Positions 1 to 8,731 of a DNA stretch of 64,000 nt are shown here, one piece after another. Position 1 is the first letter of the stretch; each line of letters begins with the position of its first letter. Under the pieces are notes generated by a model, which saw only the letters and a list, made by a program, of their open reading frames with translations, was not told the DNA's origin and searched no databases. The stretch spans positions 1 to 64,000 of the forward strand of contig BJHT01000004.1 in the NCBI GenBank assembly GCA_014193395.1, read 5' to 3'. The DNA is from Verrucomicrobiota bacterium (GTDB lineage Bacteria > Verrucomicrobiota > Verrucomicrobiia > Limisphaerales > BJHT01). The position numbers and the translations under genes were made by a program.

Positions 1-81
1 GTAGCGCTTGCGTGGTGCTAGTTTCATGATTTTTTGATTCTGTAGGTTCTTGGTCCAGAAAGATAGAGCACCTCAAGCCGG
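1..81. other. non-homologous junction sequence before the truncated epimerase gene
   Basis: This stretch is AT-richer than everything after it and does not encode the expected upstream part of the epimerase: the frame is closed by a TAG at 64-66. On the minus strand an ATG at 27-25 opens a frame (MKLAPRKRY) that runs off the window edge, so a leftward gene could begin here. It could be the edge of an insertion, a deletion scar or an assembly join. Nothing in it identifies a known element. Confidence 0.4.
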
Positions 82-801
82 GACAATCTCCTCGCCGAAC
101 GCATCCCCGCCGAGAGCGTGTTCGTCACGGGCAACACGGTGATTGATGCGCTGCTCTATGTGCGCGACAAGACCCGTGCCGAAAAAAGCCGCGCCGAACT
201 GGTGGCCGAGTGCGGCATCGACAGCGCCTTCGCCGCCCAGTTCATCCCGGGCAATCTGGATGCGGCCGGGCGTCCCGTGGGCAAGCAGCGGCTGGTCCTC
301 GTGACCGGCCATCGGCGCGAGTCCTTCGGCAGCGGCTTCGAGTCGATCTGCCAGTCGATCCGGCAGTTGGTGGACCGCTATCCGGAGGTCGGCGTCGTGT
401 ATCCGGTGCATCTGAATCCCAACGTGCAGGAGCCGGTGAACCGCCTGCTCGGCAATCACCCGCGCATCCAGTTGATCAAGCCGCAGAGCTACGAGCCGTT
501 CGTGTGGCTGATGGGACAGGCCTATTTCATTCTCAGCGATTCCGGTGGCGTGCAGGAGGAAGCCCCGAGCCTCGGCAAGCCCGTGCTCGTGATGCGCGAA
601 ACGACCGAGCGCCCCGAAGGCGTCGAGGCCGGCACCTGCCGGTTGGTGGGCACCGACCCGGAGCGCATCCTCCGCGAAGCCGCGCTGCTGCTCGAAGACG
701 AGGCCGCGTATTCGCAGCGCTCGCAACTCAAGAATCCCTACGGCGACGGACAGGCGTCCGAGCGCATTCTCCAAGTGCTGGCTGAATCTTTGAACCACTG
801 A
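82..801 (+). CDS. wecB: UDP-N-acetylglucosamine 2-epimerase, C-terminal part (5'-truncated)
   Basis: The encoded protein matches the C-terminal part of non-hydrolysing UDP-GlcNAc 2-epimerases, which interconvert UDP-GlcNAc and UDP-ManNAc in the cytoplasm for surface polysaccharide synthesis. Visible family signatures are [11 protein letters not shown], the GHRRES(F) motif near 306-323, and the [19 protein letters not shown] nucleotide-binding segment. Homology starts at about 82 (DNLLAERIP); the first possible start is GTG 118. Full-length enzymes are about 370 residues, so some 140 N-terminal residues with the catalytic acidic residues of that half are absent, and a TAG at 64 closes the frame. 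The next gene is wecC, 16 nt downstream, which uses the epimerase product. The gene is probably broken unless the join is an assembly artefact. Confidence 0.85.
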   Translation, partial: DNLLAERIPAESVFVTGNTVIDALLYVRDKTRAEKSRAELVAECGIDSAFAAQFIPGNLDAAGRPVGKQRLVLVTGHRRESFGSGFESICQSIRQLVDRYPEVGVVYPVHLNPNVQEPVNRLLGNHPRIQLIKPQSYEPFVWLMGQAYFILSDSGGVQEEAPSLGKPVLVMRETTERPEGVEAGTCRLVGTDPERILREAALLLEDEAAYSQRSQLKNPYGDGQASERILQVLAESLNH

Positions 802-816
802 ACTCAACTGAATTTT

Positions 817-2097
817 ATGAAATACGATTTGTGCGTCATCGGGCTGGGTTACATCGGGCTGCCGACAGCCTCCATTTTTGCAACCCGCGGCAAGAAAGTC
901 TTCGGCGTGGATGTCCAGAAGAACGTCGTGGACACCATCAACAAGGGAAAAATCCACATCGTCGAACCGGACCTCGATGTCCTGGTGCGGGCGGCCGTGC
1001 AGAGCGGCAACCTCGTCGCGGGCCTTGATCCGGTTCCCGCGGACACCTTCATCATCGCGGTCCCGACGCCGTTCAAGGTGACGGCGGAAAATCCGCGCAC
1101 GCCCGACCTCGCCTACGTCGAAACCGCGGCCCGCAAAATTGCGCCGCATGTGCGCGCCGGCAACCTCGTCGTCCTCGAATCCACCAGCCCCGTCGGCACG
1201 ACCGAGAAAGTACGCGAGTGGATTCTTGATGAATGGAAATCCCTCGCGTCCGGCTCCGCATCGGCGACCAATTCCGCGCGGCTCTCCGAAGATTGGATCG
1301 CCAAGGTGCAGTTCGCCTATTGCCCCGAGCGCGTGCTGCCCGGCCAGATTTTGCACGAACTGGTGTCCAACGACCGCATTGCCGGCGGCCTCACCCCCGA
1401 GGCGGCCACGGCGGCGTCCGATCTCTACAAGTGTTTTTGCAACAGCGAAATCTTCCTGACCAACGCCGCGACCGCAGAGATGGCCAAGCTCACCGAGAAC
1501 TCCTTCCGCGACGTGAACATCGCGTTCGCCAACGAACTCTCGATCATCTGCGACCGGCTCAAGATCAACGTCTGGGAACTCATCCGCCTGGCCAACCGCC
1601 ATCCGCGCGTGAAAATCCTCCAGCCCGGCCCCGGCGTCGGCGGGCACTGCATCGCGGTCGATCCGTGGTTCATCGTCGATTCCGCGCCGAAGGAAGCGCG
1701 CCTCATCCGCACCGCCCGCGAGGTCAACGACAGCAAGCCCCATTACGTCGTCCACAAAATCCAGGACCGCGCCGAGCGCTTCAAATCGCCCGTCATCGCG
1801 TGCCTCGGCCTTGCGTTCAAGGCGGACATCGACGACCTGCGCGAAAGCCCGTCCGTCGAGATCGTTCACGACCTCGCGACGAAAAAAATCGGCAAGCTCC
1901 TCGTGGTCGAGCCGTACGTGAAGAAACTCCCGGCCGCGCTCGCATCATTCGAGAATCTCCAGCTCACCGACCTCCCGGGCGCGCTCGCCGCGGCGGACAT
2001 CGTCGTCGTGCTCGTGAATCACCGCGAGTTCAGCCGCGTTGACCGCAAATTGCTCAGCGAAAAAATCGTCATCGACACGCGGGGGATTTGGTCTTGA
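817..2097 (+). CDS. wecC: UDP-N-acetyl-D-mannosamine dehydrogenase
   Basis: This cytoplasmic UDP-sugar 6-dehydrogenase oxidises UDP-ManNAc to UDP-ManNAcA with NAD+, giving an acidic precursor for O-antigen or capsule. The 426-residue length is normal for the family. The N-terminal Rossmann motif GLGYIGLPTA is at residues 9-18, and the active-site segment GVGGHCIAVDPW has its catalytic cysteine at about residue 278. The C-terminal UDP-binding domain follows with GLAFKADIDDLRESPS. The ATG follows the epimerase stop by 16 nt and the stop overlaps the start of the next gene, so it lies in a polysaccharide operon. A UDP-glucose or UDP-GalNAc dehydrogenase is possible but less likely given the epimerase neighbour. 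Confidence 0.93.
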   Translation: MKYDLCVIGLGYIGLPTASIFATRGKKVFGVDVQKNVVDTINKGKIHIVEPDLDVLVRAAVQSGNLVAGLDPVPADTFIIAVPTPFKVTAENPRTPDLAYVETAARKIAPHVRAGNLVVLESTSPVGTTEKVREWILDEWKSLASGSASATNSARLSEDWIAKVQFAYCPERVLPGQILHELVSNDRIAGGLTPEAATAASDLYKCFCNSEIFLTNAATAEMAKLTENSFRDVNIAFANELSIICDRLKINVWELIRLANRHPRVKILQPGPGVGGHCIAVDPWFIVDSAPKEARLIRTAREVNDSKPHYVVHKIQDRAERFKSPVIACLGLAFKADIDDLRESPSVEIVHDLATKKIGKLLVVEPYVKKLPAALASFENLQLTDLPGALAAADIVVVLVNHREFSRVDRKLLSEKIVIDTRGIWS

Positions 2098-4241
2098 AGC
2101 AGGTCCTCATCAAGAAAGGCCAGGTCTTGGTGGATGACATCGCGGCGCCCGTCACCGAGCCGGGCACGGTGCTGGTGCGGGTGGATCACTCTTGCATCTC
2201 GATCGGCACCGAGATGAGCGGCATCAAGGCCAGCAGCCTGCCGCTGTGGAAACGCGCGCTCCAGCAGCCCGAGAAGGTGAAGAAGGCGCTGAAGATGATT
2301 TCCACGCAGGGACTCAGCGCCACGAAAACCCTCGTCGAAGGCAAGCTCGACGAAGCCCAGCCCACGGGCTACTCGGCGGCGGGAACGGTCCTCGAAGTCG
2401 GCGACGGCATCACGGACCTCGCGGTCGGCGATCGCGTCGCGTGCGCCGGGGCGCAATGCGCGCATCACGCCGAGGTCATCCGCGTGCCGCGCAACCTGAC
2501 CGTGTTGTTGCCCGACGAACTCGGTTTCGCCGAAGCCTCTACGGTGACACTCGGCGCGATTGCGATGCAGGGCGTGCGCCGCGCGCAGCCGACGCTCGGT
2601 GAGACCTTCGTCGTGATTGGCCTCGGCATTCTCGGCCAGCTCGCCTCCCAACTGCTCCGCGCCAACGGCTGCCGCGTCATCGGCACCGACTTGGACCGCG
2701 GCCGCATTCGCATCGCGCAGGAACTCGGCCAGCACATTGGCATCCACCCGGACGACGGCAGCGATGTCGAACAGGTCGCGCGCCTGACCGACGGCGCGGG
2801 CGCGGACGGGGTCATCATCACGGCGGCCACGCCGTCCGATGCGGTGATCTCGACGGCCTTCAAGATGTGCCGGAAAAAAGGGCGTGTCGTGCTGGTCGGC
2901 GACGTCGGGTTGAATCTGAACCGCGCGGATTTTTACGCCAAGGAACTCGACTTCTTCATCTCCTGCTCCTACGGCCCCGGTCGCTACGACGCGAACTACG
3001 AGGAACGCGGACTCGATTATCCGCTCTCCTACGTGCGCTGGACCGAGAACCGCAACATGGGCGAATACCTGCGGCTCGTGGCGGAAGGCCGCATCAATCT
3101 CAAGCCGCTGATCGGCGCGGTGTTCCCCGTCGCGCAGACCACCGAGGCCTACGCCGCCGTGCGCCAGGGTTCGGTGAAAGCGCCGCTGGTGCTGCTCTCC
3201 TATCCGCCGCCCGCGGTCGCGGGACCGGAAGTGCGGGCGGTGCGCAACGTGCAGGCGCGCCCCGCGGGCAAGGGGCTGGTGCGCATCGCGCTGGTCGGCG
3301 CGGGCAATTTCGCGAAAGCGATGCACCTGCCGAACCTGCGCAATCTCCCCGAGCATTTTCATTTGCAGGCGGTGATGAGCCGCACCGGCCACAGCGCGGC
3401 GAATCTGGCGAAACAGTTTGGCGCGAACTACTCGACCACCGAATTCTCCGAAGTGCTGCGCGATCCCGAGGTCGATGCCGTGTTGATTTCCACGCGCCAC
3501 AATCTGCACGCGTCGATGTGCCTCCAGGCGTTGCAGGCCGGCAAGCATGTGCTCGTGGAAAAGCCGCTGGCGCTCACGCAGGCGGACCTGCTGGCGGTCG
3601 AGGGCTTTTATCATTCCGTCGGCGTGGGCGTGAAAGCGCCGGTGCTGCTCACGGGTTTCAACCGCCGCTTTTCGCCGGCCGCGCAGCGCCTCAAACAGAT
3701 CGTCGCGGGCCGGACAAACCCGATGATCCTCAACTACCGGATGAACGCGGGCTACATCCCGCTCGACAGTTGGGTCCACACGGCCGAGGGCGGCGGGCGG
3801 AACATGGGCGAGGCCTGTCACATCTACGATTTGTTCACCTTCCTGACCGGGGCCAAGGTGGTCGAAGTGACCGCGCAGGCGATCAAACCCGCCGGCGCAT
3901 ATTATACGCACACGGACAATTTTGTGACGAACCTGCGCTTCGACGACGGCTCCGTCGGCTCGCTCACCTACACCGCGCTGGGGAGCAAAGAGTATCCGAA
4001 AGAGAAGCTCGACGTGTACGTGGACGGCAAGGTGCTGGTGCTGGACGACTATCTCGAACTGACCGTGACCGGTGCGCGGCAGAAGGGCGTGAGCAGCCGC
4101 CTCCAGCAAAAGGGCCACAGCGAGGAATTGAAGGCGTTCGCGCAGTGCATCCGGCAGGGTGGCGACTGGCCGATCCCGTTGTGGGAACAGATTCAGGCGA
4201 CGGACATTTCGTTTCAGGTGGAGAAATTTTTGCGCCGCTAA
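2094..4241 (+). CDS. bi-domain oxidoreductase (zinc-type alcohol dehydrogenase fused to Gfo/Idh/MocA)
   Basis: Two NAD(P)-dependent modules lie in one 715-residue chain. Residues 1 to about 370 form a medium-chain dehydrogenase with GYSAAGTVLEVG and the nucleotide motif GLGILGQLASQLL. From about 395 a Gfo/Idh/MocA oxidoreductase begins with IALVGAGNFAKAMHLPNL and carries the VEKPLALT catalytic-lysine motif. Such fusions are typical of exopolysaccharide loci and are thought to act on nucleotide or lipid-linked sugars; the substrate here cannot be read. TTG 2094 is preferred because it gives MKQVLIKKG, follows a G-rich stretch at 2081-2085, and overlaps the wecC stop by 3 nt. TTG 2088 is the alternative. 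Confidence 0.88.
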   Translation: MKQVLIKKGQVLVDDIAAPVTEPGTVLVRVDHSCISIGTEMSGIKASSLPLWKRALQQPEKVKKALKMISTQGLSATKTLVEGKLDEAQPTGYSAAGTVLEVGDGITDLAVGDRVACAGAQCAHHAEVIRVPRNLTVLLPDELGFAEASTVTLGAIAMQGVRRAQPTLGETFVVIGLGILGQLASQLLRANGCRVIGTDLDRGRIRIAQELGQHIGIHPDDGSDVEQVARLTDGAGADGVIITAATPSDAVISTAFKMCRKKGRVVLVGDVGLNLNRADFYAKELDFFISCSYGPGRYDANYEERGLDYPLSYVRWTENRNMGEYLRLVAEGRINLKPLIGAVFPVAQTTEAYAAVRQGSVKAPLVLLSYPPPAVAGPEVRAVRNVQARPAGKGLVRIALVGAGNFAKAMHLPNLRNLPEHFHLQAVMSRTGHSAANLAKQFGANYSTTEFSEVLRDPEVDAVLISTRHNLHASMCLQALQAGKHVLVEKPLALTQADLLAVEGFYHSVGVGVKAPVLLTGFNRRFSPAAQRLKQIVAGRTNPMILNYRMNAGYIPLDSWVHTAEGGGRNMGEACHIYDLFTFLTGAKVVEVTAQAIKPAGAYYTHTDNFVTNLRFDDGSVGSLTYTALGSKEYPKEKLDVYVDGKVLVLDDYLELTVTGARQKGVSSRLQQKGHSEELKAFAQCIRQGGDWPIPLWEQIQATDISFQVEKFLRR

Positions 4242-4244
4242 ACC

Positions 4245-5639
4245 ATGGCCCTGGACAACTTCATCAAGCGGCTGTCGTCGGGGCAGAAGGCCCGCATCAA
4301 GCGGGCTGTTTCCATCATCCCGCAGAGCCTGCGGCAGACGCCCACCTACAACAAATGGCGGCGTTTTCTTCGCGACGCCCAGCACTGGCCGGCGGACAAG
4401 ATTGCGGCGTGGCAGGGCGAGAAGCTGCGCGCGTTGGTCCGGCACGCGTGCGACCACACCGAGGGCTATCGCGAGTTGTATAAGAAAGCGGGTGTGAAGC
4501 CCGACGACATCCGCACGGCGGCCGACGTGAAGCATCTGCCGTTCACGACCAAGGAGACCTTTCGCGACAATCTCGCGGCCTTCACAATTCGCGGCGGCGG
4601 CGGGCGCTACGTGACGACGGGCGGCTCGACGGGCATTCCGTTCGGGTTTCAGGAGACGATCGAGACCTTCGAGATCGAGCGCGCGTTCATGCAGAGCGGT
4701 TGGAGTTGGACGGGCTGGCGGCTGGGGCAGCGTAGCGCGGTGTTGCGCGGCGGATTCATCGGCACGGAAAACCATCTTTTCGAGTACGAGCCGTTCAACC
4801 GCGAGCTGTGCTTGTCCTCGTATTTTCTCGGGTCCAAGACGGTGGGGACGTATCTGGACCTGATGAAGAAATACGGCATCCGCGTGCTGCAGGCGTATCC
4901 GTCTTCGCTGAACCTGCTGTGCGATTTGATCAAGGAGCAGGGCCTGCAGGACCGCGTGCTGCTCGACGTGATCTTCATGGGCTCGGAAAATGTCTATGAA
5001 TGGCAGCTCGCGAAATTCCGCGAGACCTTCCCGAGCGCGATGATTTTCTCCTGGTATGGGCACTGCGAAAAAGCGGTGCTCGCGCCGTGGTGCGAAAAGA
5101 CGATGAGCTTTCACGCGTGGCCGTTTTACGGGGTGACGGAGGTGGTGGGCGAGGCGGGGAACGCGGTGGCGCAGGGGGCCGAGGGCGAGATTGTCGGCAC
5201 CAGTTTTCATCAGCAGATCACGCCGTTCATCCGCTACCGGACGATGGATCGCGCGGTGCGCGGGCCGGAGCGGTGCGTGGATTGCGGCCGGAATTTCCCG
5301 CTGCTCGACCGGATCGTCGGCCGCAGCCACGAGGTGATTGTCACGCGCAAAGGCCGCTTCATCTCGATGACGGCGATCAACATGCACGACGACATTTTTG
5401 ATCCGCTGCGGCAGTTTCAGTTTTTGCAGGAGAAACAGGGCGAGGTGACGTTCCGCTACGTGACCAAGGCGGGCGCGCTGACCGAGCAGCAGATCATGCG
5501 GATTCGCAAGGGGCTGGTGCTGAAGCTGGGCGCGGACGTGGATTTGCGTTTGAACGGCGTGCCGGAGATCCCGCGGACCAAGTCCGGCAAATATCGCTTC
5601 CTCGACCAGCGGCTGCCGATCCAGTACGGAGACCGATGA
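4245..5639 (+). CDS. CapK/PaaK-family adenylate-forming enzyme (phenylacetate-CoA ligase-like)
   Basis: This 464-residue protein resembles the CapK branch of the phenylacetate-CoA ligase family, found in capsule and O-antigen loci and thought to activate an acyl or amino acid for attachment to a sugar. The ATP-binding motif TTGGSTGIPFGF is near residues 124-135. A CxxC pair (RCVDCGRNF) resembles the zinc-type site of this family, and IPRTKSGKYR near the C terminus carries the terminal catalytic lysine. It starts 3 nt after the oxidoreductase and its stop overlaps the next ATG. The true acyl substrate cannot be inferred. Confidence 0.85.
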   Translation: MALDNFIKRLSSGQKARIKRAVSIIPQSLRQTPTYNKWRRFLRDAQHWPADKIAAWQGEKLRALVRHACDHTEGYRELYKKAGVKPDDIRTAADVKHLPFTTKETFRDNLAAFTIRGGGGRYVTTGGSTGIPFGFQETIETFEIERAFMQSGWSWTGWRLGQRSAVLRGGFIGTENHLFEYEPFNRELCLSSYFLGSKTVGTYLDLMKKYGIRVLQAYPSSLNLLCDLIKEQGLQDRVLLDVIFMGSENVYEWQLAKFRETFPSAMIFSWYGHCEKAVLAPWCEKTMSFHAWPFYGVTEVVGEAGNAVAQGAEGEIVGTSFHQQITPFIRYRTMDRAVRGPERCVDCGRNFPLLDRIVGRSHEVIVTRKGRFISMTAINMHDDIFDPLRQFQFLQEKQGEVTFRYVTKAGALTEQQIMRIRKGLVLKLGADVDLRLNGVPEIPRTKSGKYRFLDQRLPIQYGDR

Positions 5640-7120
5640 ACATGCACCCCGTCGCGTTTGGCGTCACCGTCCCGGCTTACAACACCACGCCGCCGTTTCA
5701 TCCGGCGACGCGGTTTCCCGAGCTGCCGTTCTCGGAGATTTCCGTCGCGCCGAACTGGCCGTACGAACTGCTGCGGCAGTTGTTCCTCAATCTGGGCATG
5801 GATCGCGAGCGGTTCGGCACCAAGGACTGGAACCCGCTGGGCGGCGTAATCCAGCCGGGGCAGACCGTGGTGCTGAAGCCGAACTACGTGCTGAGTTTCA
5901 ACGACAGCGGGCAGGATTTGTTCGCCGTCATCACGCATCCCTCGATCCTGCGGGCGCTCGTGGATTACGCCTACATCGCGTTGAAGGGCCAGGGCCGCAT
6001 CGTGATCGCCGACGTGCCGCAGATGGATTGCGACTGGGACGAACTGATGCGCGCGCAGCGGCTGGACGCGATCCAGGATTTTTACTGGTCGAAGTTCCGG
6101 TTCAAAATCGAGGCGTATGATCTGCGGAATTTCGCAGTCATCGACCATCGCAAGGCGCCGCTGACCGAGAACCGCAAGAAGCTCCCGGGCGATCCCGCCG
6201 GCAGCGTGATCATCAATCTCGGCAAGCAGAGCCACTTCTACGGACTGCCGAACCAGAACTACTACGGCGCGGATTTCAACCGGCAGGAAACGATCGCGCA
6301 CCACAACGGCGAGACGCACGAATACTGCGTGTCCAAGACCATCCTCTCGGCGGATGTCTTTCTCTCGGTGCCGAAGATGAAAACCCACAAGAAGGTCGGC
6401 GTGACGCTGAACCTCAAAGGGCTGGTGGGCATCAACACGAACAAGAACTACCTGATCCACTACCGTCTCGGCACGCCCAAGAACGGCGGGGATCAACTGC
6501 CCGACGCGCAGCCCGGCGCGGACCGCGCGCTGGTGAAGGTGCAACGCTGGGCCTACGACCGCTTCCTCGCGCAGCAATCGAAGACGGCCGACGCGGTGTA
6601 TCAAACGGGCGTGAAAATTTATCGCCGGACGGTGAAGCCGTTTCTGCGGATCTCGAAGGACACCCAGACGGTGGATGCGGGGAACTGGCACGGCAACGAC
6701 TCGGCGTGGCGGATGACAGCGGACCTTGCGAAGATTTTATTTTTCGGCGACGCCACCGGAAAAATGCACGCGACTCCGCGACGCCGGATGTTCTGCGTGG
6801 TGGACGGCATCGTCGCCGGGGACAAGCTGGGACCGCTGGAGCCGGACCCGCGCCGATGCGGGTGCCTGGTGGCCGGGGCGCATCCGTTTGCGGTGGATCA
6901 GGTGACGACGCGGCTGATGGGTTTTGACCCGCGGAAGCTGCACCAGTTCGATCCGCTCGGCGAAGGCGCATGGGATTTCGGCCTGAAAACATTGGGCGAA
7001 ATCGAGGTGCGCACCGGCGACCGGCGCTTCAGCGGCGACGACTTTTTCTCGGCGACGCAACGCGATCCGTATTTTGGTTTCACGCCCCATCCTGGTTGGA
7101 AGGGGCAGGTCGAGGTCTAG
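5636..7120 (+). CDS. DUF362 domain protein without ferredoxin tail
   Basis: The protein (494 residues) carries the DUF362 core: KPNYV, THPSILRALVDYAY, a central SVPKMKTHKKVGVTLNLKG block and the C-terminal DGIVAGDKLGPLEP and HPFAVDQVTTRLMGFDP blocks. Many DUF362 proteins end in a 4Fe-4S ferredoxin domain; here no CxxCxxC cluster is present. The ATG overlaps the preceding stop (ATGA), which implies translational coupling within the polysaccharide operon. DUF362 function is not established, so a role in polymer modification is only an inference from position. Confidence 0.8.
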   Translation: MNMHPVAFGVTVPAYNTTPPFHPATRFPELPFSEISVAPNWPYELLRQLFLNLGMDRERFGTKDWNPLGGVIQPGQTVVLKPNYVLSFNDSGQDLFAVITHPSILRALVDYAYIALKGQGRIVIADVPQMDCDWDELMRAQRLDAIQDFYWSKFRFKIEAYDLRNFAVIDHRKAPLTENRKKLPGDPAGSVIINLGKQSHFYGLPNQNYYGADFNRQETIAHHNGETHEYCVSKTILSADVFLSVPKMKTHKKVGVTLNLKGLVGINTNKNYLIHYRLGTPKNGGDQLPDAQPGADRALVKVQRWAYDRFLAQQSKTADAVYQTGVKIYRRTVKPFLRISKDTQTVDAGNWHGNDSAWRMTADLAKILFFGDATGKMHATPRRRMFCVVDGIVAGDKLGPLEPDPRRCGCLVAGAHPFAVDQVTTRLMGFDPRKLHQFDPLGEGAWDFGLKTLGEIEVRTGDRRFSGDDFFSATQRDPYFGFTPHPGWKGQVEV

Positions 7121-7183
7121 GCGCGGGGGCGCGACGGACCACCCAACAATCCTCCCGGCAGGTGGCCTGCGGGAGGGCAGAGC

Positions 7184-8731
7184 ATGAAAGGTTTCCCCAG
7201 TTTCAGGCGCGACTCGCTGGTGTGGAACAGCGGGTTGATCGCGCTCGTACAGGGGTTGAGCGGGCTGCTCAATCTGCTGACGCAGATCATTCTGGCGCGG
7301 CACATCGGGATGGGCGGCGTGTCGGACGGCTTCTTCGTCGCCTACGTGGTGCCCGACACGGTGGCGGGAATTTTCCTCTCGCTGGCGCTGCTCGTGTTGC
7401 TGCCGCGCGTCGTGGACGATCACGGGATCACGACGCAGGGCCGCGCGCTGTGCTGGACGTTTGCGGGCTTGGCGGCGGGAATTTTGCTCGTTTTGTCACT
7501 GCTCGTGCTGGCTTTCAGCGCGCCGGTGATCGCGCTGCTGGGGCCGGGGCTTTCGGAAAAAGGGGCGGAGGTCGCGGTGCGGACGCTGCACATCATGGCG
7601 TTCGTGATGTTGTTCCAAGGCGTGGCGGGCGTGGCGGTGGCGACGTTGCAGGCGGCCGGGCGGTTTGCCGCGGCGGCCGGGGGCCGCGTGATTTTTGCGC
7701 TCGCGCCGTTTGTCGCAGCGATTTTCTGGTTGGAAGAATTTGGGATCGCCGCGGTGGCGTGGTCAGCGTTGGGCGGCTCGATGCTGGCGTGCCTGTATCT
7801 GCTGCTGGTGATGGTTTCCGTGGTCGGCATGGCCAAGCCGGCGGAGTTGGTGGCGGCTTGGCCGCAGGCGATGCAGGTGACGCGCGGGCTGGTGCCGGTG
7901 CTGCTGGCGCGGGCGATGGCGGAGGGGTGGGGCTTTCTCGTCCGCGCGGTGGCGACGGGCACGCTGGCGGGCGGGGCGACGCTGCTGGTGCTGTCGCAAC
8001 GGTTCGGGAACATCCTGCTGATGATCGGCAACAGCTTCGGCACGGTGGCGTATCCCGAGCTGGCGCGGAAATCCAAGAGCGACCTCGAGGCGTTCATCAC
8101 GCTGGTGCGGCTGCGCTGCGAGCAGTGTTTTCTTTTCTTGAGCGTGCTGGCGTGGCCGATGGCTGGCATCGCGGATGACCTGCTGTTGTTCACGGCCAAG
8201 GGCGAGCACGCGCTGGAAAATCCGGCCCTGCTGCGCACGGGCACTGCGGCGCTGGCGTTGTTCTGTTTGATGGCGCCGCTGGCGTCGGTGAACTCGATGA
8301 TCGGGAATATTTCGTGGGCGTGTGGCCGGGTGTGGAACCGCCTCGGCGTGGAAGGCGCGACGCTGGCGTGCCTGACGCCGGTGTTGTGGTTCAGTGCAAA
8401 ACAGTGGGGGTTGCTGGCGATTCCCGAGGTGATTTTTGCGGCGTGGATTTTGTTGCTGGTGAGCGGGGAATTCATGCTGCGGTCGTTTTTCAACCGCCCG
8501 ATTTTTCAGTGGGCAACCCTCGGGCGGTGGCTGTTGATCGCAGTGTTGTCGGCGACGGGCGGGCTGATGTCGGGATGGATCAGCGCCTTGCTTGCGCCCG
8601 GGACGAAAGGCCAGCCGGTGCTGGTGCAATTGCTGGGCATCGGGGTGTCCTACGCCGCGGGACTCGCGGTGGCGGCGGGGCTGGTGTACTGGTTCGTCGG
8701 CCTGCCGGCGCGCAAGGAGGCGGCGGTTTGA
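7184..8731 (+). CDS. MurJ/MviN-type or polysaccharide flippase
   Basis: This 515-residue hydrophobic protein has about 12-14 predicted membrane segments and the look of the MOP-superfamily lipid II/oligosaccharide flippases. A typical family opening is seen in LLNLLTQIILARHIGMGGVSDGFFVAYVVPD near residues 28-58, read here in two adjacent helices. Placed between sugar-modifying enzymes and glycosyltransferases, it most likely flips the lipid-linked repeat unit across the inner membrane (Wzx role). GGGAGG at 7171-7176 gives a good ribosome binding site for ATG 7184. Whether it is the housekeeping MurJ or a locus-specific flippase cannot be told from sequence alone; context favours the latter. 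Confidence 0.8.
   Translation: MKGFPSFRRDSLVWNSGLIALVQGLSGLLNLLTQIILARHIGMGGVSDGFFVAYVVPDTVAGIFLSLALLVLLPRVVDDHGITTQGRALCWTFAGLAAGILLVLSLLVLAFSAPVIALLGPGLSEKGAEVAVRTLHIMAFVMLFQGVAGVAVATLQAAGRFAAAAGGRVIFALAPFVAAIFWLEEFGIAAVAWSALGGSMLACLYLLLVMVSVVGMAKPAELVAAWPQAMQVTRGLVPVLLARAMAEGWGFLVRAVATGTLAGGATLLVLSQRFGNILLMIGNSFGTVAYPELARKSKSDLEAFITLVRLRCEQCFLFLSVLAWPMAGIADDLLLFTAKGEHALENPALLRTGTAALALFCLMAPLASVNSMIGNISWACGRVWNRLGVEGATLACLTPVLWFSAKQWGLLAIPEVIFAAWILLLVSGEFMLRSFFNRPIFQWATLGRWLLIAVLSATGGLMSGWISALLAPGTKGQPVLVQLLGIGVSYAAGLAVAAGLVYWFVGLPARKEAAV

Noticed and set aside
2019-5387. Very long minus-strand open frame (about 1120 codons) opposite the polysaccharide genes
   Set aside because: It is a shadow of high-GC codon use on the real plus-strand genes; its translation is rich in His/Arg/Ala with no family signature.
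8314-8727. Longer heparinase start upstream of 8728
   Set aside because: It would overlap the flippase by more than 400 nt in another frame; the sequence lacks family likeness and the strong ribosome binding site is at 8714-8720.
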